A DNA stretch of 64,000 bases. Source: Heloderma charlesbogerti. Its lineage: Eukaryota > Chordata > Lepidosauria > Squamata > Helodermatidae. A program made the position numbers and the translations under genes. How positions within the stretch are numbered: position 1 is the stretch's first letter; each line of letters starts with the position of its first letter. The stretch lies in assembly GCA_026122225.1 (NCBI GenBank), contig JANEZZ010001634.1, positions 145,078-209,077 of the forward strand, in the 5' to 3' direction. Positions 39,501-54,500 of this stretch are shown in pieces. The notes under the pieces were generated by a model, which saw only the letters and a list, made by a program, of their open reading frames with translations, had not been told where the DNA came from and ran no database searches.

Positions 39501-42500
39501 CTCAAAGAGGTGATGGTGAGACCATTCCTGAAGAAACCCTCCCCGGACCTGGAAAACCTTAATAATTTTAGGTCAGTGGCAAATGTTCCTTTCCTGGGCA
39601 GGATTCTTGAGCGAGTGGTTGCCAACCAGCTCCAGATACTTAGATGAGACTGATTATCTAGATCCATTTCAGTTGGGGTTCAGCCCGGGTTTTGGCACAG
39701 AAACTGCCTTGGTTGCCCTGTATGATGACCTATGTTGGGAGAGAGACCAGGGGAGTGTGACCTTGTTGATTCTTGTTGATCTCTCAGTGGCTTTTGATAC
39801 CATCAACCATGGTATCCTTCTGGGTCTGAGTTGCGAGTGGGAGGCGCTGCACTACAATGGTTCCGCTCCTACTTGGTTGGCTCCAGAGGGCGGTACTTGG
39901 GGGATATTGCTCGGCCCTGTGGATTCTCCAGTATGGGGTTCCACAGGAGTCAGTTTTGTCCCCCATATTATTCAACATCTACATGAAACCATTGAGTGCA
40001 GTCATGATGACACAGAGCTCCATTCTCCTTTTCATCTTCTTCAGGTGAGGCTGTGGTCATACTAAATCGGTGCCTGGGTGCGGCAATGGACTGGATGAGG
40101 GCTAATAAAGTGAAATTCAATCCAGACAAGACTGAGCTGCTGCTAGTGGGTGGTTCTCCTGACCAGATGGAGGGTGCTCAACCTGTTCTGGATGGGGTTG
40201 CACGCCCCCTGAAGGAGCAGGTTTGTAGCTTGGGGGTCCTCCTGGAGCCATCTTTGTCACTTGAGGCTCAAGTAGCTTCAGTGGCATGGAGTGCCTTCTA
40301 CCAACTTCGGCTGATGGCCCAGCTACACCCCTATCTGGACAGGGATAACGTGGCTTCAGTTGTCTATGCTCTGGTAACTTCCAAGTTATATTGTTGCAAT
40401 GTGCTCTATGTGAGGCTGCCTTTGAAGATGGTTCGGAAGTTGCAGCTTGTGCAAAATGCAGCAGCCAGACTGATAACAGGAACCAGAAAGTCTGAACATA
40501 TAAGACTGATTCTGGCCCACTTGCACTGGCTGCCTATATGCTTCTGAGCCCAATTCAAAGTGCTGGTTTTGACCTATAAAGCCCCACATGGCTTGGGACC
40601 ACAGTACTTGCCAGAATGCCTCTCCCAGCATGAACCAACCCGCACACTACACTCTGCATCTAAGGCCCTCCGATGGAGGCTCGGAGGGTGGCAACAAGGG
40701 AGAAGGCCTTCTCAGTGATGGCTCCCTGTTTATGGAATAATCTCCCTGACAAGGCCCGCCTGGTGCCAACATTGTCATCTTTTTGGTGCCAGGTTAAAAC
40801 TGCCCTCTTCTCTCAGGCATCTGGCAGGATATAATGAGTCTCTTGATTGTCTCTGGATGATTGTTTTTGTTTTAGATATATGTTGTTGTTGTGTGTGTTA
40901 TTTGCTCTATGTTATTATGTGAATGGCTTTATATTTTATATAATGCATTTTAAATGGTTTTTAATTTTTTTGAACTGCCCAGAGAGCTTTGGCTATGGGG
41001 CAGTATAGAGAAATAAATGAATTAATGATCGGTAGTTGTTGTTTCCCCTTCACTGACCTGTGCTCTGTTGGTGTACAGCACCTGCATATCTTTTTGCTTC
41101 TTTAGACCTTCAGTGTACCTCTGGATGGCCAGTGCATAGTCCCCTTTGCTGAAAGCATCATTCCCTTTTTCTTTCAGTGCTGTGGGGACGATAAACATGC
41201 ATGTGAAAAATTCATTCTTAGGCTGTTGGTTGGAAAGGGTACAGAAAAGTGGGGGCTAGGAGCAGGATGGTATCAAGCCAAGGCCATGAAGACCTGAATT
41301 GGCATATTTAATCACAATAACCAGCTGGATTTTGGGCTGCAAGACTCTCATAACCTGTTAAGCTATCATCAACTTTCTTTGTTATTGCAGAGTTGTTAAT
41401 GACTTGATACTGCAAAATATTTGAGTATGGTTAGCCACATTTGATGATATATGATCAATCAAACAATAAATATTCTTAGACTAATGAAATGCTTTAACCA
41501 TGCTGGTCACAGAGTTGCTGGAGGTTTGGAATGCCCAAGAGTCCCTCCTTCTATAACCCCATCACATTGTGAGATACTTGTTAAATCCCAGTGCATCTGA
41601 TTCTTTCCTGACAGCTCCCACCCCAACCCATGAAATATCAGAGTCCAACTGTTACCATTTGCTAAGGCTTCATTTTCCTTCCTTCTCCTTGCTCGTTCTT
41701 CGGCATCCCTTTCTAAAGCAGACATGAAGCTCTCTAAAAGTCAATAGAGTGAAGATAGAAGTTCAATCAAACGAAAAGGGTTTGATCATTAAAAAGAAAA
41801 AGTCAAATTGCAGAGCAAAATCATTTCTGAGATGTGAAATGGAAATCGAAAGGGACTATTTCATTAATGTGACACTGAATCAGAATGGGAGTAATAAGCT
41901 TCCGGTTATGGAGACCCATAATGCTGATAGTAATTTAAACCCTGCCTTTGAAAAAGCTAAATTTGTAGGACATGGGGGCTTTCTAATTTCTGGATAATGA
42001 AGTGATTAAAATATGCTGAATTGCACCTTCTAACACACTGAAGATGTAAGCCAACTGGGCTTGTTATGATGACTGAAAGCAGTTCTGATTTTGGAACAGA
42101 AAAGAAAAACTGGCTGCAGTTGTGGAGGATGTCAAGAATTAGAAGAGACAATCTGCACTTCAGTCCATCTACTAGGTACAGAAATCTCCAAACCAGGAAG
42201 CCAATCAAGGCATAGAGGACAGGTCCTGACATGTCAACATTCTCATCCCTAGTCCCATGCAGATGATCATACAAATCTTAGGATGTGCAGCATATTTGCT
42301 ACCACCATAAAGATCTCTCCTTACAAGGTCTCCAGTGGCTACCTGGAGCTGGTGGGATGGTCAATCCTTAGGTTGACAGCCAACCTATAAGAGTATCTGC
42401 TCTTTTCGTTTCACCCCACTCCATGAAGAGGAGTTTCTTGGGATCTGGCTTTCTTGGGCTTCAAGAACTACCCATATATGGGCAGAGTTTGAAATACATG

Positions 42501-45500
42501 AATAACATCTAGAAAACTAGAAAATCTGTGCTAGAGACTGCTTGCAATACATGTATACATAATTTGTTCAGCCCCCATACCAGACATTCCTGTGGTACTT
42601 CAGTTCAAAATACACTGGTGATCTATCCAGCCTCTTACCTGGATTCATCATTTCCTCCTGATTTGGCAAACCCTAAAAAAAGGTGGGTCAAAGCAAAATG
42701 TTAGGTGCAAATTCTGGGAAAGAAAGGGTGTGTTTTAACATATTACTCAATTTTATTTTTTTAAGGTACCTGCTGCATAAAAATATGAAAGATGAGAAAC
42801 CTCAAAAAGAACAACAGTGTTTCCAAAGCTGTCAACATTAATTCCGCCAATAGCCTTAAAAAGCCACAGGAAGAAAGGAAAACAAACAAAAAAACCCACA
42901 ATAATTCATGGGCTTAGGATAGAAAAATCAATTTGGCAAAGGATTTTGAAGACACTTCAATTGGGCAAATTGCAGCTGTGGGCTGATGCTTTAAGCAGCA
43001 ATAATGGCATGTTGTTGTACATTCCATAATTAAATCCTTCTTTGCAGAAAACTCCCACTTAAAATGATAAAATGTTTAGGGGGTCGATCCTGAAAATATT
43101 TTTCCGCCAGTACACAACAAAGCACAAACCAATCAATTTAATTAATGTATTGTTTCTTTAAAACATTTATATACCGCCCTTTATTTTATTAAGGGTTTCA
43201 GGGCAGTGTACAACCAATTGTAGGACAGGACAAATACAATACTAAAACAGATAAAAATCCTTAAAACATCAAAAATTACTGTCAAAAACAGCAGACAAAT
43301 TACCAGTTTTCCCCCTGGTTGCCTCAGCCATCAGGCTAGGCCCAGCTAGCATGTATGAAGTAACCACCTGGGAATTTGCTATCTTGAGGCAGCTCCTGTG
43401 CTCAAGGCCAGGGTGAGGATCTGCTCAGTGGGATGAATGATTATAGCTGGGCTTTGGTGGGAAAATGCAACTCTCTTCAGGGAGGGGGCCCATTGGCACT
43501 GGCTGAGGATTGGCTGCCTTGGCTCAATTCTACCTTGAGTTGCCAGGCTCTGAGAGATCGTTGACAAAAGAGAAGTTGAGTTCTCTCCCATCTTTGTGCA
43601 TCAAGTTGTTGTGAGTTGGTGGCTGGGAACCCTGGCTGGGATCCTGTCCAGGGAGACCCTTACTCTGGTAATGTTTAGGATAGGTCAGTTATATTATTTT
43701 GCTTGCGATATTCTATCAAAGGTTCTCTGTAACTTTTTGTATAACATTAACTTCCTTTACCCCTTCCCCCATCTGAATAAACTACTTATCTATCTCTAGA
43801 GCTGAGTGTGCTTCCTTCTGAGTAAACCTCAGTGCTTAGTTCAGTACCTCTTGGCTGAGTGACTGGCTACTGGGTAATGTTTGGGCTTTGGGGCTAAAAT
43901 AGAGGGTGTTAGCTTGAGCCCTTATTTTAGTGGACCCCAGGCATATTCAAAGGTCCGAGAGATCCCTGACTCGGACTGGACTAGACGAATCAGGAGTGGT
44001 GGCAGCGTATTGACTTCTGGAGATCCCTACCTACCTTGCAGGGAGTCTGGGGTAACTCCCATTTTCCCTTCACAATTATATCAAGTTAAAATACCTAGGT
44101 GACAGGTCTTGCCTTTGGCCCCAAAGACTGCAGCACAGTTATCAGCCAAGCTTCTTTAGGGAAAGCATCCCATAACTGGGGAGCCACTGCTATGAAAGCA
44201 TTTTCCTTTGTTGTTAAATAGCATGCCACCGATAAAGGAGGCACCTGAAGAAGAGCTTCAGCAGAAGCTCTCAAAGCACAGCCAGATGGATACAGGAAGA
44301 GGCACTCCTTCAGGTATTTAGGTCTCAAGCCATTTAGGGGTTTAAAGGTAAGTAGCAGCACCTTGCACTGGGCCAGGAAGTGAACAAGGAGCCAATGAAG
44401 TTCTCTTAAAATTAGTGTGATATGCATAAATGATAAATTGAGCCATACCAGTACAATTCTGGCAGCCATATTCTGCACCAATTAAAGCTTCTGAGTCATC
44501 TTCAAGGGCAGCCTCATGTATATTGCACTGCAGTTATCTGGGTGGGGTGGGGTGGGGGTTACCAGAGCATGCCAGACTATCCTGGTCGAGAAATGGCTGA
44601 GGTAAGTATAAGGCATAAGAACATAAGAAGAGCCATGCTGGATCAGATCAAAGGTACATCTAGTCCAGCATTCTCTTCACAGTGGCCAACCAGCTGCCCA
44701 CAGGAAGTCCACAAACAGGAAAGGCACCCCATGTCACCAGGGCCTCCTGGAGACTCCTAGATCTGGTGACAAAGCTAGATCTAAGAGTAGCCCCAGATTG
44801 CTTACCTGCTCTTTCAGGGGGAGTACAACCCTACTGAAAACAGACCAAACACCAGTTCCCTGGACTCAAGGACCATCTGCCCACATTATCTCTGTCTTGT
44901 CAGTTTATTGGCCTTCATCCAACTCTTTACTGCATCCAGGTATATTGGTTCAGCATTGTCACAGCTTCAATTGCCTCAGATGTCACGGAGAAGTAGAGGT
45001 AAGTTCAGCAGCATACTGAAGGCACCTCATTCCAAATCTTCAGGTGATCTCACCCAGTAGTTTCATATAGATGTTAAAAAGCATGGGGGATACGAGAGAA
45101 CCCCACTGGATCACATAAAAGAAGTGCCTTGGGGTCAAGCAGCTCCCCCCCCCCCACACACACACTATCTTCTACAACAAACCCTGTGGGGAGGAGAAGA
45201 ATCACCATATCACTGTGCCTCCAACCTACAACCCACAGAGTTGTCTCAGAAGGATACCACGGTCAATGGTATTAAAAGCCACTGAGAGATCAAGGAGAAT
45301 TAACAGTGTTGCTAGTTGTGCTTTTATAATATGGCAGAGAATTAAAAATGGCATCCCCCGTCTGCAGTCTGAACTGGTATAGTCCACTCTACCATCTCAT
45401 GACTCTACCATCTAACTGTGCTTCCAATGTAGATGCAGCCTCTGTCAGCTACACCCAGGTATTGTTTGAAAAGGCTGAATTGTTATCATTAACAGTGTAA

Positions 45501-48500
45501 TCCGAGACAATCAAAACAAAACTGGATAGCATTCCAACAGCAGAAAAAGTCAATAAAAAACAGAAGTATCTAATTTTTCATAATATTGATAAACACTATT
45601 TTCAAATAACAGCACCATGTCCTGCAATGTTATTGGGTTTTAAAGCACACTGGACAAATGATACAGCAATCAACATACAGCAAAATCTGAAATGATTCTT
45701 CCATGAAGTTCAAGGAGAAAACTGACAAAAGGTAAAAGTAGCAGACTGTAATTAGCAGCCACCTGGATATATACTGCTATATAGTAGCTAAAAGATAGAA
45801 TTTTAATTGTTCAAAGCCTCCAATATTTTTTTTTTTAAAGCAGCAGCAGATTTACCAGAGTTTGTTTGTTGATAAGTGTTCTGTCCAGTTTGTGTTTGTG
45901 TTTATTCTCATCCCTGACCGTAGTGGAGAGGAGTTTTTTCTCTGTATCTGTGATGGCTTTCTCCTGGATAGCAGGGTCTGTGGAATTCAGGCCTTGAATC
46001 AAGTTGGCTGAAAACAGTAGGAAAGATGAATAAACATGGAACAGAAAAGGCTTAAGACGAATCAGGAGTTAAATCCTGCCCTGAATCATGTATGATTCAA
46101 TGAAGTTTATTTTATTTATATACCTATCCATTTTTAAAATATATCTCTCACTCCTACAGTGCACTGCTCCCAGGGTGGCTCACAAGTAAAGAACAAATAA
46201 TAAAACAAATCAATATATAATGAAACAACAAGAACAGCAAGATAAACAGCAGAAGCCCATTAAAACCCACAGAAACATGATAAAAGTTACATCAGGGTTT
46301 TGAAAGCCTGAGAGAATAAAATGTTCTCCACCTGGCATGAAGTAACATTAAAATAAGCAGCAGGTGAGCCTCTCTGGGGAAAGCATTTCAGAGGTGGGGT
46401 GCCATGGCCAAAATCGTCCTCTCCATAGTTGCTACCAGCCTGATCTGAGAAGGCAGGGGCACCCAGAGAAAGTGACTCCAAGAAAGGTTTTGGTGTATAG
46501 GAATGAAACACTCCTTCACAAGTTGTGCCTCTCCCTGGCAAGACCCTGGGCTGTCTTGAATGTAGCACTAAACCATAGTTTAGCATTACAAGAACAAGTG
46601 TAGGCAAGCCCCACCCCACATCTGGCATGGCTGTGAGGACTCTGAAAGCTCTTGCTTCCATTTGAGATTAAGTGCAGCTTGACATATCAACCAAACCCAG
46701 ACTAACTGTGGTTAATCTTAACTACAGTTAATGGAAACCAACTTCATAAGATTAACTACAGTTTAGAATTTCAACAACTGCTGGTAATCTAAAACAGAAG
46801 TGGAAGTTTCCAACCTCTTCCCAGAGGCCATACTGGAGGAAGAGGAGGCGGGGAGAGTGTGTGAGCTCAAGGCTTGTTTCTGTAACAGTAAACTATGGTT
46901 TAGGAGTACATCTGAACACAGCTAATTTGTAAGTTGCGGACAACAATCACAGCATTCACAACACCAAAAAGAGATTTACTTTTATAAACATGAACAGCCT
47001 GCTCCAGATCTGTATGCACTCCAAAACACAACAGAATTCCCCGTTCATGCAGGCTGCTCCATTCATTTCAATGGATACAGCAGATCCATGTATTTGAAAG
47101 GATGCTTGCGGAGTTCTGCAGCTCTTGCAGTGGATAAAAACATACAGTGGATAAAAATTGATGATTTAAAAAAAAAAAATTGGAAAGTTGTTTTTCATTG
47201 TAAATACGTTTCTCTAAGAATGACTTCATATTAAATAATCTGAATATAAACATGTCAACCCTAGATACATTGAGCTCAAAAAGGCAATTTGATCGTTTCT
47301 CAGATATGGATATTTAACAGTGGGTTGAATTCGGAGGAAAGCATACCTGACAAGGCTGGCTGAAGTCCATTTAGTAGGGAACACAGTCCTCTCAGGAAGT
47401 GTGAGGACTGTAAGTGGCTTTCTCACATCTGTGACTTAAAACAGTCAGTGTAGATGGAAGGAGCTCAAAATGACAACCCAAAGGTACTTTCAGGTAACCA
47501 TGACACTACCTAGAGTCCTGGAAATCTAATATATTTTCATGTATTGTTCTATTGTTTTAATCAATTATAATTGTGCGTGTAAGCCATCATGAGTTCCATT
47601 TTTGCGAGAAAGGCAGGGCACAAATCAAATTTATAAATATATAATTTTATAAACCCCTTCATGGATCACTGCCTTGTTGTGGCGAAGGGGCTTGCATAAC
47701 TCAGTGAAGCCATAAGCTATGCCATGCAGGGCCACCCAGGATGGACAGGTCATGGCGGAGAGTTCTGACAAAATGTGGTCCACTGGAGAAGGAAATGGCA
47801 ACCCACTCCAGTATTCTGGCCAAGAAAACCCCATGGAATTTATCACAAGGCTAAAAGATATGACGCCGGAAGATGAGACCCTCAGGTCGGAAGGTGACCA
47901 ATATACTACTGGGGAAGAGCAGAGGGAATTTTCAAGTAGCACCAGAAAGAGTGAAGCGGCTGGGCCAAAGCCAAAAGGACACTCAGCTGTGGATGTGTCT
48001 GGTGGCGAAAAAAAAGTCCGATGCTGTAAAGAACAATATTGTTTAGGAACCTGGAATGTCAGATCAATGAATCAAGGTAAGCTGGAGGTGGTCAAACAGG
48101 AGATGGCAAAATTGAACATTGCCATCTTGGGAATCAGCGAACTAAAATGGACAAGCATGGGCGAATTTAATTCAGGTGACCATTATATCTACTACTGTGG
48201 GCAAGAATCCCTTAGAAGAAATGGAGTAGCACTCATAGACAATAAAAGGGTGGGAAAAGCAGTACTGGGGTACAATCTCAAAAACACCAGAATGATCTCA
48301 GTACGAATCCAAGGCAAACCATTCAACATCACAGTAATTCAAGTCTATGCCCCAACCACTGAGGCCAAAGAAGCTGAGGTTGATCGGTTCTACGAAGACC
48401 TACAACACCTTCTAGAACTAACACCAAAAATAATGTCCTTTACATCATAGGGGATTGGAATGCTAAAGTAGGAAGTCAAGAAATCACCGGGATAACAGGC

Positions 48501-51500
48501 AAGAACGGTCTTAGTGTACAAAATGACGCGGGACAAAGGCTAATAGAGTTTTGCCAAGAGAACATGCAGATCATAGCAAACACTCTTTTCCAACTGCACA
48601 AGAGGCGACTCTACACATGGACATCACCAGATGGTCAATATTGAAATCAGACTGATTATGTCCTTTGCAGCCAAAGATGGAGAAGCTCTATACAGACAGT
48701 CAAAACAAGACCTGGAGCTGACTGTGGCTCAGATCATGAGCTGCTTCTTGCAAAATTTCAGCTTAAATTGAAGAACATAGGGAAAACCACTAAACCATTC
48801 AAGTATGACCTAAAACATATCCCTTATGAATATACAGTGGAGGTGAGGAATAGATTTCAGGGATTAGACCTGATAGACAGAGTGCCTGAGGAACTATGGA
48901 TGGAGGTCTGTAACATTGTTCAGGAGGCAGCAACGAAATCCATCCCAAAGAAAAAGAAATGCAAGAAGGCAAAGTGGTTGTCTGATGAGGCTTTACAAGT
49001 AGCTGAGGAAGGAAGGGAAGCAAAAAGCAAGGGAGAAAGGGGAAGATATATCCAACTGAATGCAGAGTTCCAGAGAATAGCAAGGAGAGACAAGAAGGCC
49101 TTCTTCAATGAACAATGCAAAGAAATCGAGGAAAACAACAGAATGGGAAAGACTAGAGATCTCTTCAAGAAAATTGGAGATCTCAAGGGAATGTTTTGTG
49201 CAAAGACGGGCATGATAAAGGACAAAGAAGGGAGGGACCTAACAGATGAGATTAAGAAGAGGTGGCAAGAATACACAGAAGAACTATACAGGAAAGATCT
49301 GAATGTCCCGGATGGCCATGATAGTGTGGTCACTGAACTTGAGCCGGACATTCTCGAGAGTGAAGTCAAGTGGGCCTTAGGAAGCATGACTAACAACAAA
49401 GCTAGCGGAGATGACAGTATTCCATAAAATCCTAAAAGATGATGCTGTTAAAGTGCTGCACTCAATATGCCAACACATTTGGAACACTTAACAGTGGCCA
49501 CAAGACTGGAAAAGGTCAGTTTACATTCCAATTCCAAAGAAAGGCAATGCCAAAGAGTGTTCAAACTACGGTACAATTGTGCTCATTTCAAATGCTCGCA
49601 AGGTTATGCTCAAAATCCTACAAGCTAGGCTTCAGCAGTATGTGAACCGAGAACTACCAGAAGTACAAGCTGGGTTTCAAAGAGGCAGAGGAACTAGAGA
49701 TCAAATCGCCAACATTCACTGGATCATGGAGAAAGCAAGAGAATTCCAGAAAAATGTCTATTTCTGCTTCATTGACTACGCTAAAGCCTTTGACTGTGTG
49801 GATCACAACAAACTGTGCAAATTCTTAAAGAGATGGGAGCACCAGACCACCTTACCTGTCTCCTGAGAAACCTGTATGAGGGTCAAGAAGCAACAGTAAG
49901 AACCGAACATGGAACAACCGATTGGTTCAAAATTGCGAAAGGAGTATGACAAGGCTGTATATTGTCGCCCTGCTTATTTAACTTATATGCAGAGTACATA
50001 ATGAGAAACACTGGGTTGGATGAATCACAGGTCAGAATTACGATTGCTGGGAGAATTATCAACAACCTCAGATACGCAGACAATACCACCCTAATGGCAG
50101 AAAGCGAAGAGAATCTAAAGAGCCTCTTGTTGAGGGTGAAAGTGGAAAGTGCAAAAGCTGGTTTGAAACTCAACATTAAAAAAACGAAGATCATGGCATC
50201 TGGCCCCATCACTTCCTGGCATATAGAAAGGGAAGAAATGGAAGCAGTGACAGATTTTACTTTCTTGGGTTCCAAGATCACTGCAGACGGTGACTGTAGC
50301 CATGAAATTAAAAGACGCTTGCTCCTTGGGAGGAAAGCTATGGCAAACCTAGACAGCATAGTAAAAAGCAGAGACATCACCTTGCAGACAAAGGTCCGTC
50401 TAATCAAAGCTATGGTTTTCCCAGTAGTAACGTATGGCTGTGAGAGGTGGACTATAAGGAAGGCTGAGTGCCGAAGAATTGATGCTTTCGAACTGTGGTG
50501 CTGGAGAAGACTCTTACGAGTCCCCTGGACTGCAAGGAGGTCAAATCAGTCCATCCTAATCAACCCTGAGTGCTCATTGGAAGGACAGATACTGAAGCTG
50601 AAGCTCAAATATTTTGGCCACCTAATGCGAAGAGAAAACTCACTGGAAAAGACCCTGATGCTGGGAAAGATTGAAGGCAAAAGGAGAAGAGGACGGAAGA
50701 GGATGAGATGGCTAGATAGCATCACCGATGCAATGAATATGAACTTGAGCACACTCCGGGAGAGAGTAGAGGACAGGAAGGCCTGGCATGCTATGGTCCA
50801 TGGGGTCATGAAGAGTCGGAGACGACTTAATGACTGAACAACAACAATTTTCTAAAAAATGTTCCTAGCTCTCTTGCAGATACACTTGAAATTTCAATAG
50901 GAAAAAGAAGACTACAATATTGAAAAATCACCCCCCCAAAAACCTTTAGAAGCACTTGATTCTGTGGGTTTGTTTAAAAAAACTTTCAATGACTTAGGAA
51001 TCAGATGCAACTCATCCAACAGTTGTGATTTGGCAGCCAACATGCTCAAGACAATGAGATGCAAATTATATTAACTGCATAACATCTCAAATATGCAAAC
51101 TAGTTGTAGTTGTGGTTTGGCAGCCATCATGCTCAAGACAATAATATGCAAATTATATTAACTGCAAACATCCCAAATATGCAGACTAGCTGCTGCCCTC
51201 TGGCTCAAAATACCTTTTTGATGTGGACCTCAATGCTGGACAAATTGCTTAGCTCAGATTTAATGTGGAGGCTTTGCCAGCATGTGGCATGATACACAGC
51301 ACCCGCGGAGCATCCAGAAGATATGAAAAGGAAAATGTTTTTGTGAGGCGGTGCAACTAGGCCAAGATTTAATTCCAAAGTCAGCATTTTATCTCTGTGA
51401 AACAGATTGGCTGTTCTGGATGCCTGCTCTCATTGAAGTTCTGGCTTTGTTGTACTCATGTTCATAGGAAAATGGATGAGCCAAGCAATAATTGAGATTA

Positions 51501-54500
51501 TTCAAAATGGTGAATTAGAAAGTCAATTTAAACCAACACTTGGGGGTGAGGGCAGGAGAGAGGAGAAAAAGCAAAGCTGGAACAAACAATGACAATCATC
51601 TTCATCATTCCATCTTCCCAGATGACCTATCCAACCCCTGTCTATACCCTGCAAGTAAAACAGACAGCAGAGGAATCAAAGCTTCTGCATTAGGGCAGCA
51701 AAGAATGTCAAACAGTTGCTAGAGCATATAAATTCTTTTGGTGTATAATGCAGAGGTGGCCCTGATGGCTCAATGAGATTTATCTTTTAACTGTTTCCAC
51801 TTGTACTACGGCTACCCTTTATATCAGCACACAGCTAATATCACAATCCTTAACACACATTGTATGGAAATCAGAGAGACTCTTATTCCATATGTGTGCT
51901 GTGTTCTCAGGAATATAACAAATTGCTGGATTTGGACTCTCATGTTTCGGAAGTGGAGCTAACTGCACGTATTTTTCCCCGTGAGGGCTCACGTAATGGT
52001 GTCAGGGCAGTAATTTCAGCTACACCTACTGGGTTGGTTCTAGACTTAAGTCAGGTGTAGAGTAGATCTACTGAAATCAATGAGGTAAGTCAGTCATGAC
52101 TAACTTAAGTCCCATTGTTTACAATGGGTCTACTCTAACATGACTAAGTCCGGATCCAACTCAATGTTCTGTTTCAGGACTTGGTTGCAAGCTCAGAAAT
52201 ACGAATTTCCCTTATCAAGTGTTAACTGTGAATGTTTTTCTCTATATTTCCAGGATTACTAGAGATAGGAAGGCCTCAGAATGTGCACAGTGGGGCTAAA
52301 ATATTTTATGTATCTATATTTATACCTGCAGACCTGTTCAATTCTAACAGGGAAGGAGGAAGGGTTTTTTTTTAGGGCACAATCCTATACATGTTCAGAC
52401 AGAAAACTCCCAACAACTCTCAACATTCTCTAAACATGCATAGGATTCCACCCTCAGGAAAGAAATTCAAGCAGCAATAAACAGAATTTTTAACAAGAAA
52501 CTATCTCTTACCATGAAGTTATTCATAGCAAACTATGTTGAAAGACAACTGACAAAGGATATAAAGAGACTCTCCTCTTTTATATGATTGTGGCAGCTAG
52601 AAATATTTACACACAGTACTGGAAAACAAATCAGGTACCCAATCTTAGAGAATGATACATGAAATTCTGGGATATGTCCATTCTGAATAAATTAATTTGG
52701 GCTATTTAAGCTACCCAGGGAATATGTACACATACAAAATTTGAACAAGATTGAAAATAGTTTGAACGATTTTGGAAAGATAAATTTCAATGACTGGTGA
52801 TTCCTTTCTGCTTTTATAAGAGAATCCCCTAAAATATATATTGTAACACAGCCACCCAATGTACCATCCATGTGAAGTAATATGAAACTGTGAATACATT
52901 TCAAAATGATGTTCAGCATGGCAAGTAAAAAAAGTAATAGAAGAGAAGAATGTGAGGACCTCTGTATACTAGTGGGATATATAAATAACTATTTCTTATG
53001 TCCTTGGTTTATCCCTGTAATATATTTGGTAGTCTTTTGAGTACGAAATGATGATATAATCTACAAAGAATGTAGAAAACCATTATTTATATAACATGTT
53101 GTTTAAAATTAAAACATTAAAAATTATTCACACACACATATGCAAAACTCAAAAGAAGAGAGGGATGAAGCTGGAGCAGATAATGAAGTTGGAGCAGATA
53201 CTTAATTCATTAAGTTGGATCAGATACATAATTAGATTACAGACGTACCATGCTGATAAGGCTTCAAATGACCCTAAGCTTCTACCTTTACTAAGCATGA
53301 AATGGGGTGTGGGGTGTGGGGAATGCTCCCTCTGGAAATATAAAACCTGTTTTAAGTAATAGTTTCAGGTCCCTTAAAAGATGGACCTGCCTGAAAGAAA
53401 AAGAAGATGACCGAAAAAGCAAAACAGGGTAGTCTTTATATCACAAAGACTGGAGATTAAGTTTGAAAATGCACTAGATACAATCAAAGGCCAGCCAAAG
53501 CAGATCACATTACAGCAGCAAAGGCAGGATATAACCCGCCCCTGCCCCCCCACAAGGATATCATTTTTTATAATACTGCCTCATACGGTTTTCAAATGAG
53601 GGTAGGTGTATTTCGCAATTTTATATAGCAATACAGCCAACCTTCTTGGGGGAATTATGATTTAGAGCCACATTTCTGCCACAGTTCCATCAGAGTGAGT
53701 GTGGCATAGTGTAGATTCTTTATTGTGTTACTACACTGTTTGTCCTTGACAGCAATTTGCTATTCACAATCAAAGTACTGTGCTCTTTTGCTGGATTTCA
53801 GTGTCAGGATATCTTCTTCAAAGAGATTTTGATATTGCATAAATAAATGTTTATAAAAAGTTTTCTAATTTCTCAGATCAAATCAACATTCAAGATGCCT
53901 AGTGAGATTTTTTTAATGGTGACAAGACAACACAAGGTTACCAACTCAAAAGTGCTTAAATTATTGTCATGAGAATATTTGCTAGCATAAATTTTTAAGG
54001 CAATTTTTGCAACACAGGGAACAAATGAATCAATAGATTACTAACAATCAAACTTGTCAGATATACCTGCAAGACTGCATTTTCTTGTGATCAAATATCT
54101 GAACATCCACTATTGTGTATCTGCACATTCCTACTAGAAAAAAAGTTTTTCTAATAAATCATCTGCTCTAGTTCTTTATCTCTCTGTGTGCTTTTAAGAC
54201 CTTTCTTCCATGCAGCTAAATTTTGCTGAGAAGTGCCTCATTTTCATAGTCTCTGAATGGTCAGAAAAAAAACACATATCTAGATTTTTCTGTACCCAGA
54301 AGGTGGTACATTCCTATTAAACATTGCACAGAAGTGAACTTAAATACATTGTTTTGTAACTCTTATGATTTTTAAATCCATTTAATCCAGTGGTTATAGT
54401 GGTCTCCAATAACCCAGGAAAGCTGCATTTAACTTCATCAGAGATGACAGATTCTACAGGGACCACTCATCTGCTGCTACAGCAAATACAAAAGAGAGTC

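Noticed and set aside
38191..40547. Several 100-190-codon frames as cellular genes
   Set aside because: They are pieces of one degraded L2-like LINE, in shifting frames with endonuclease and RT motifs.
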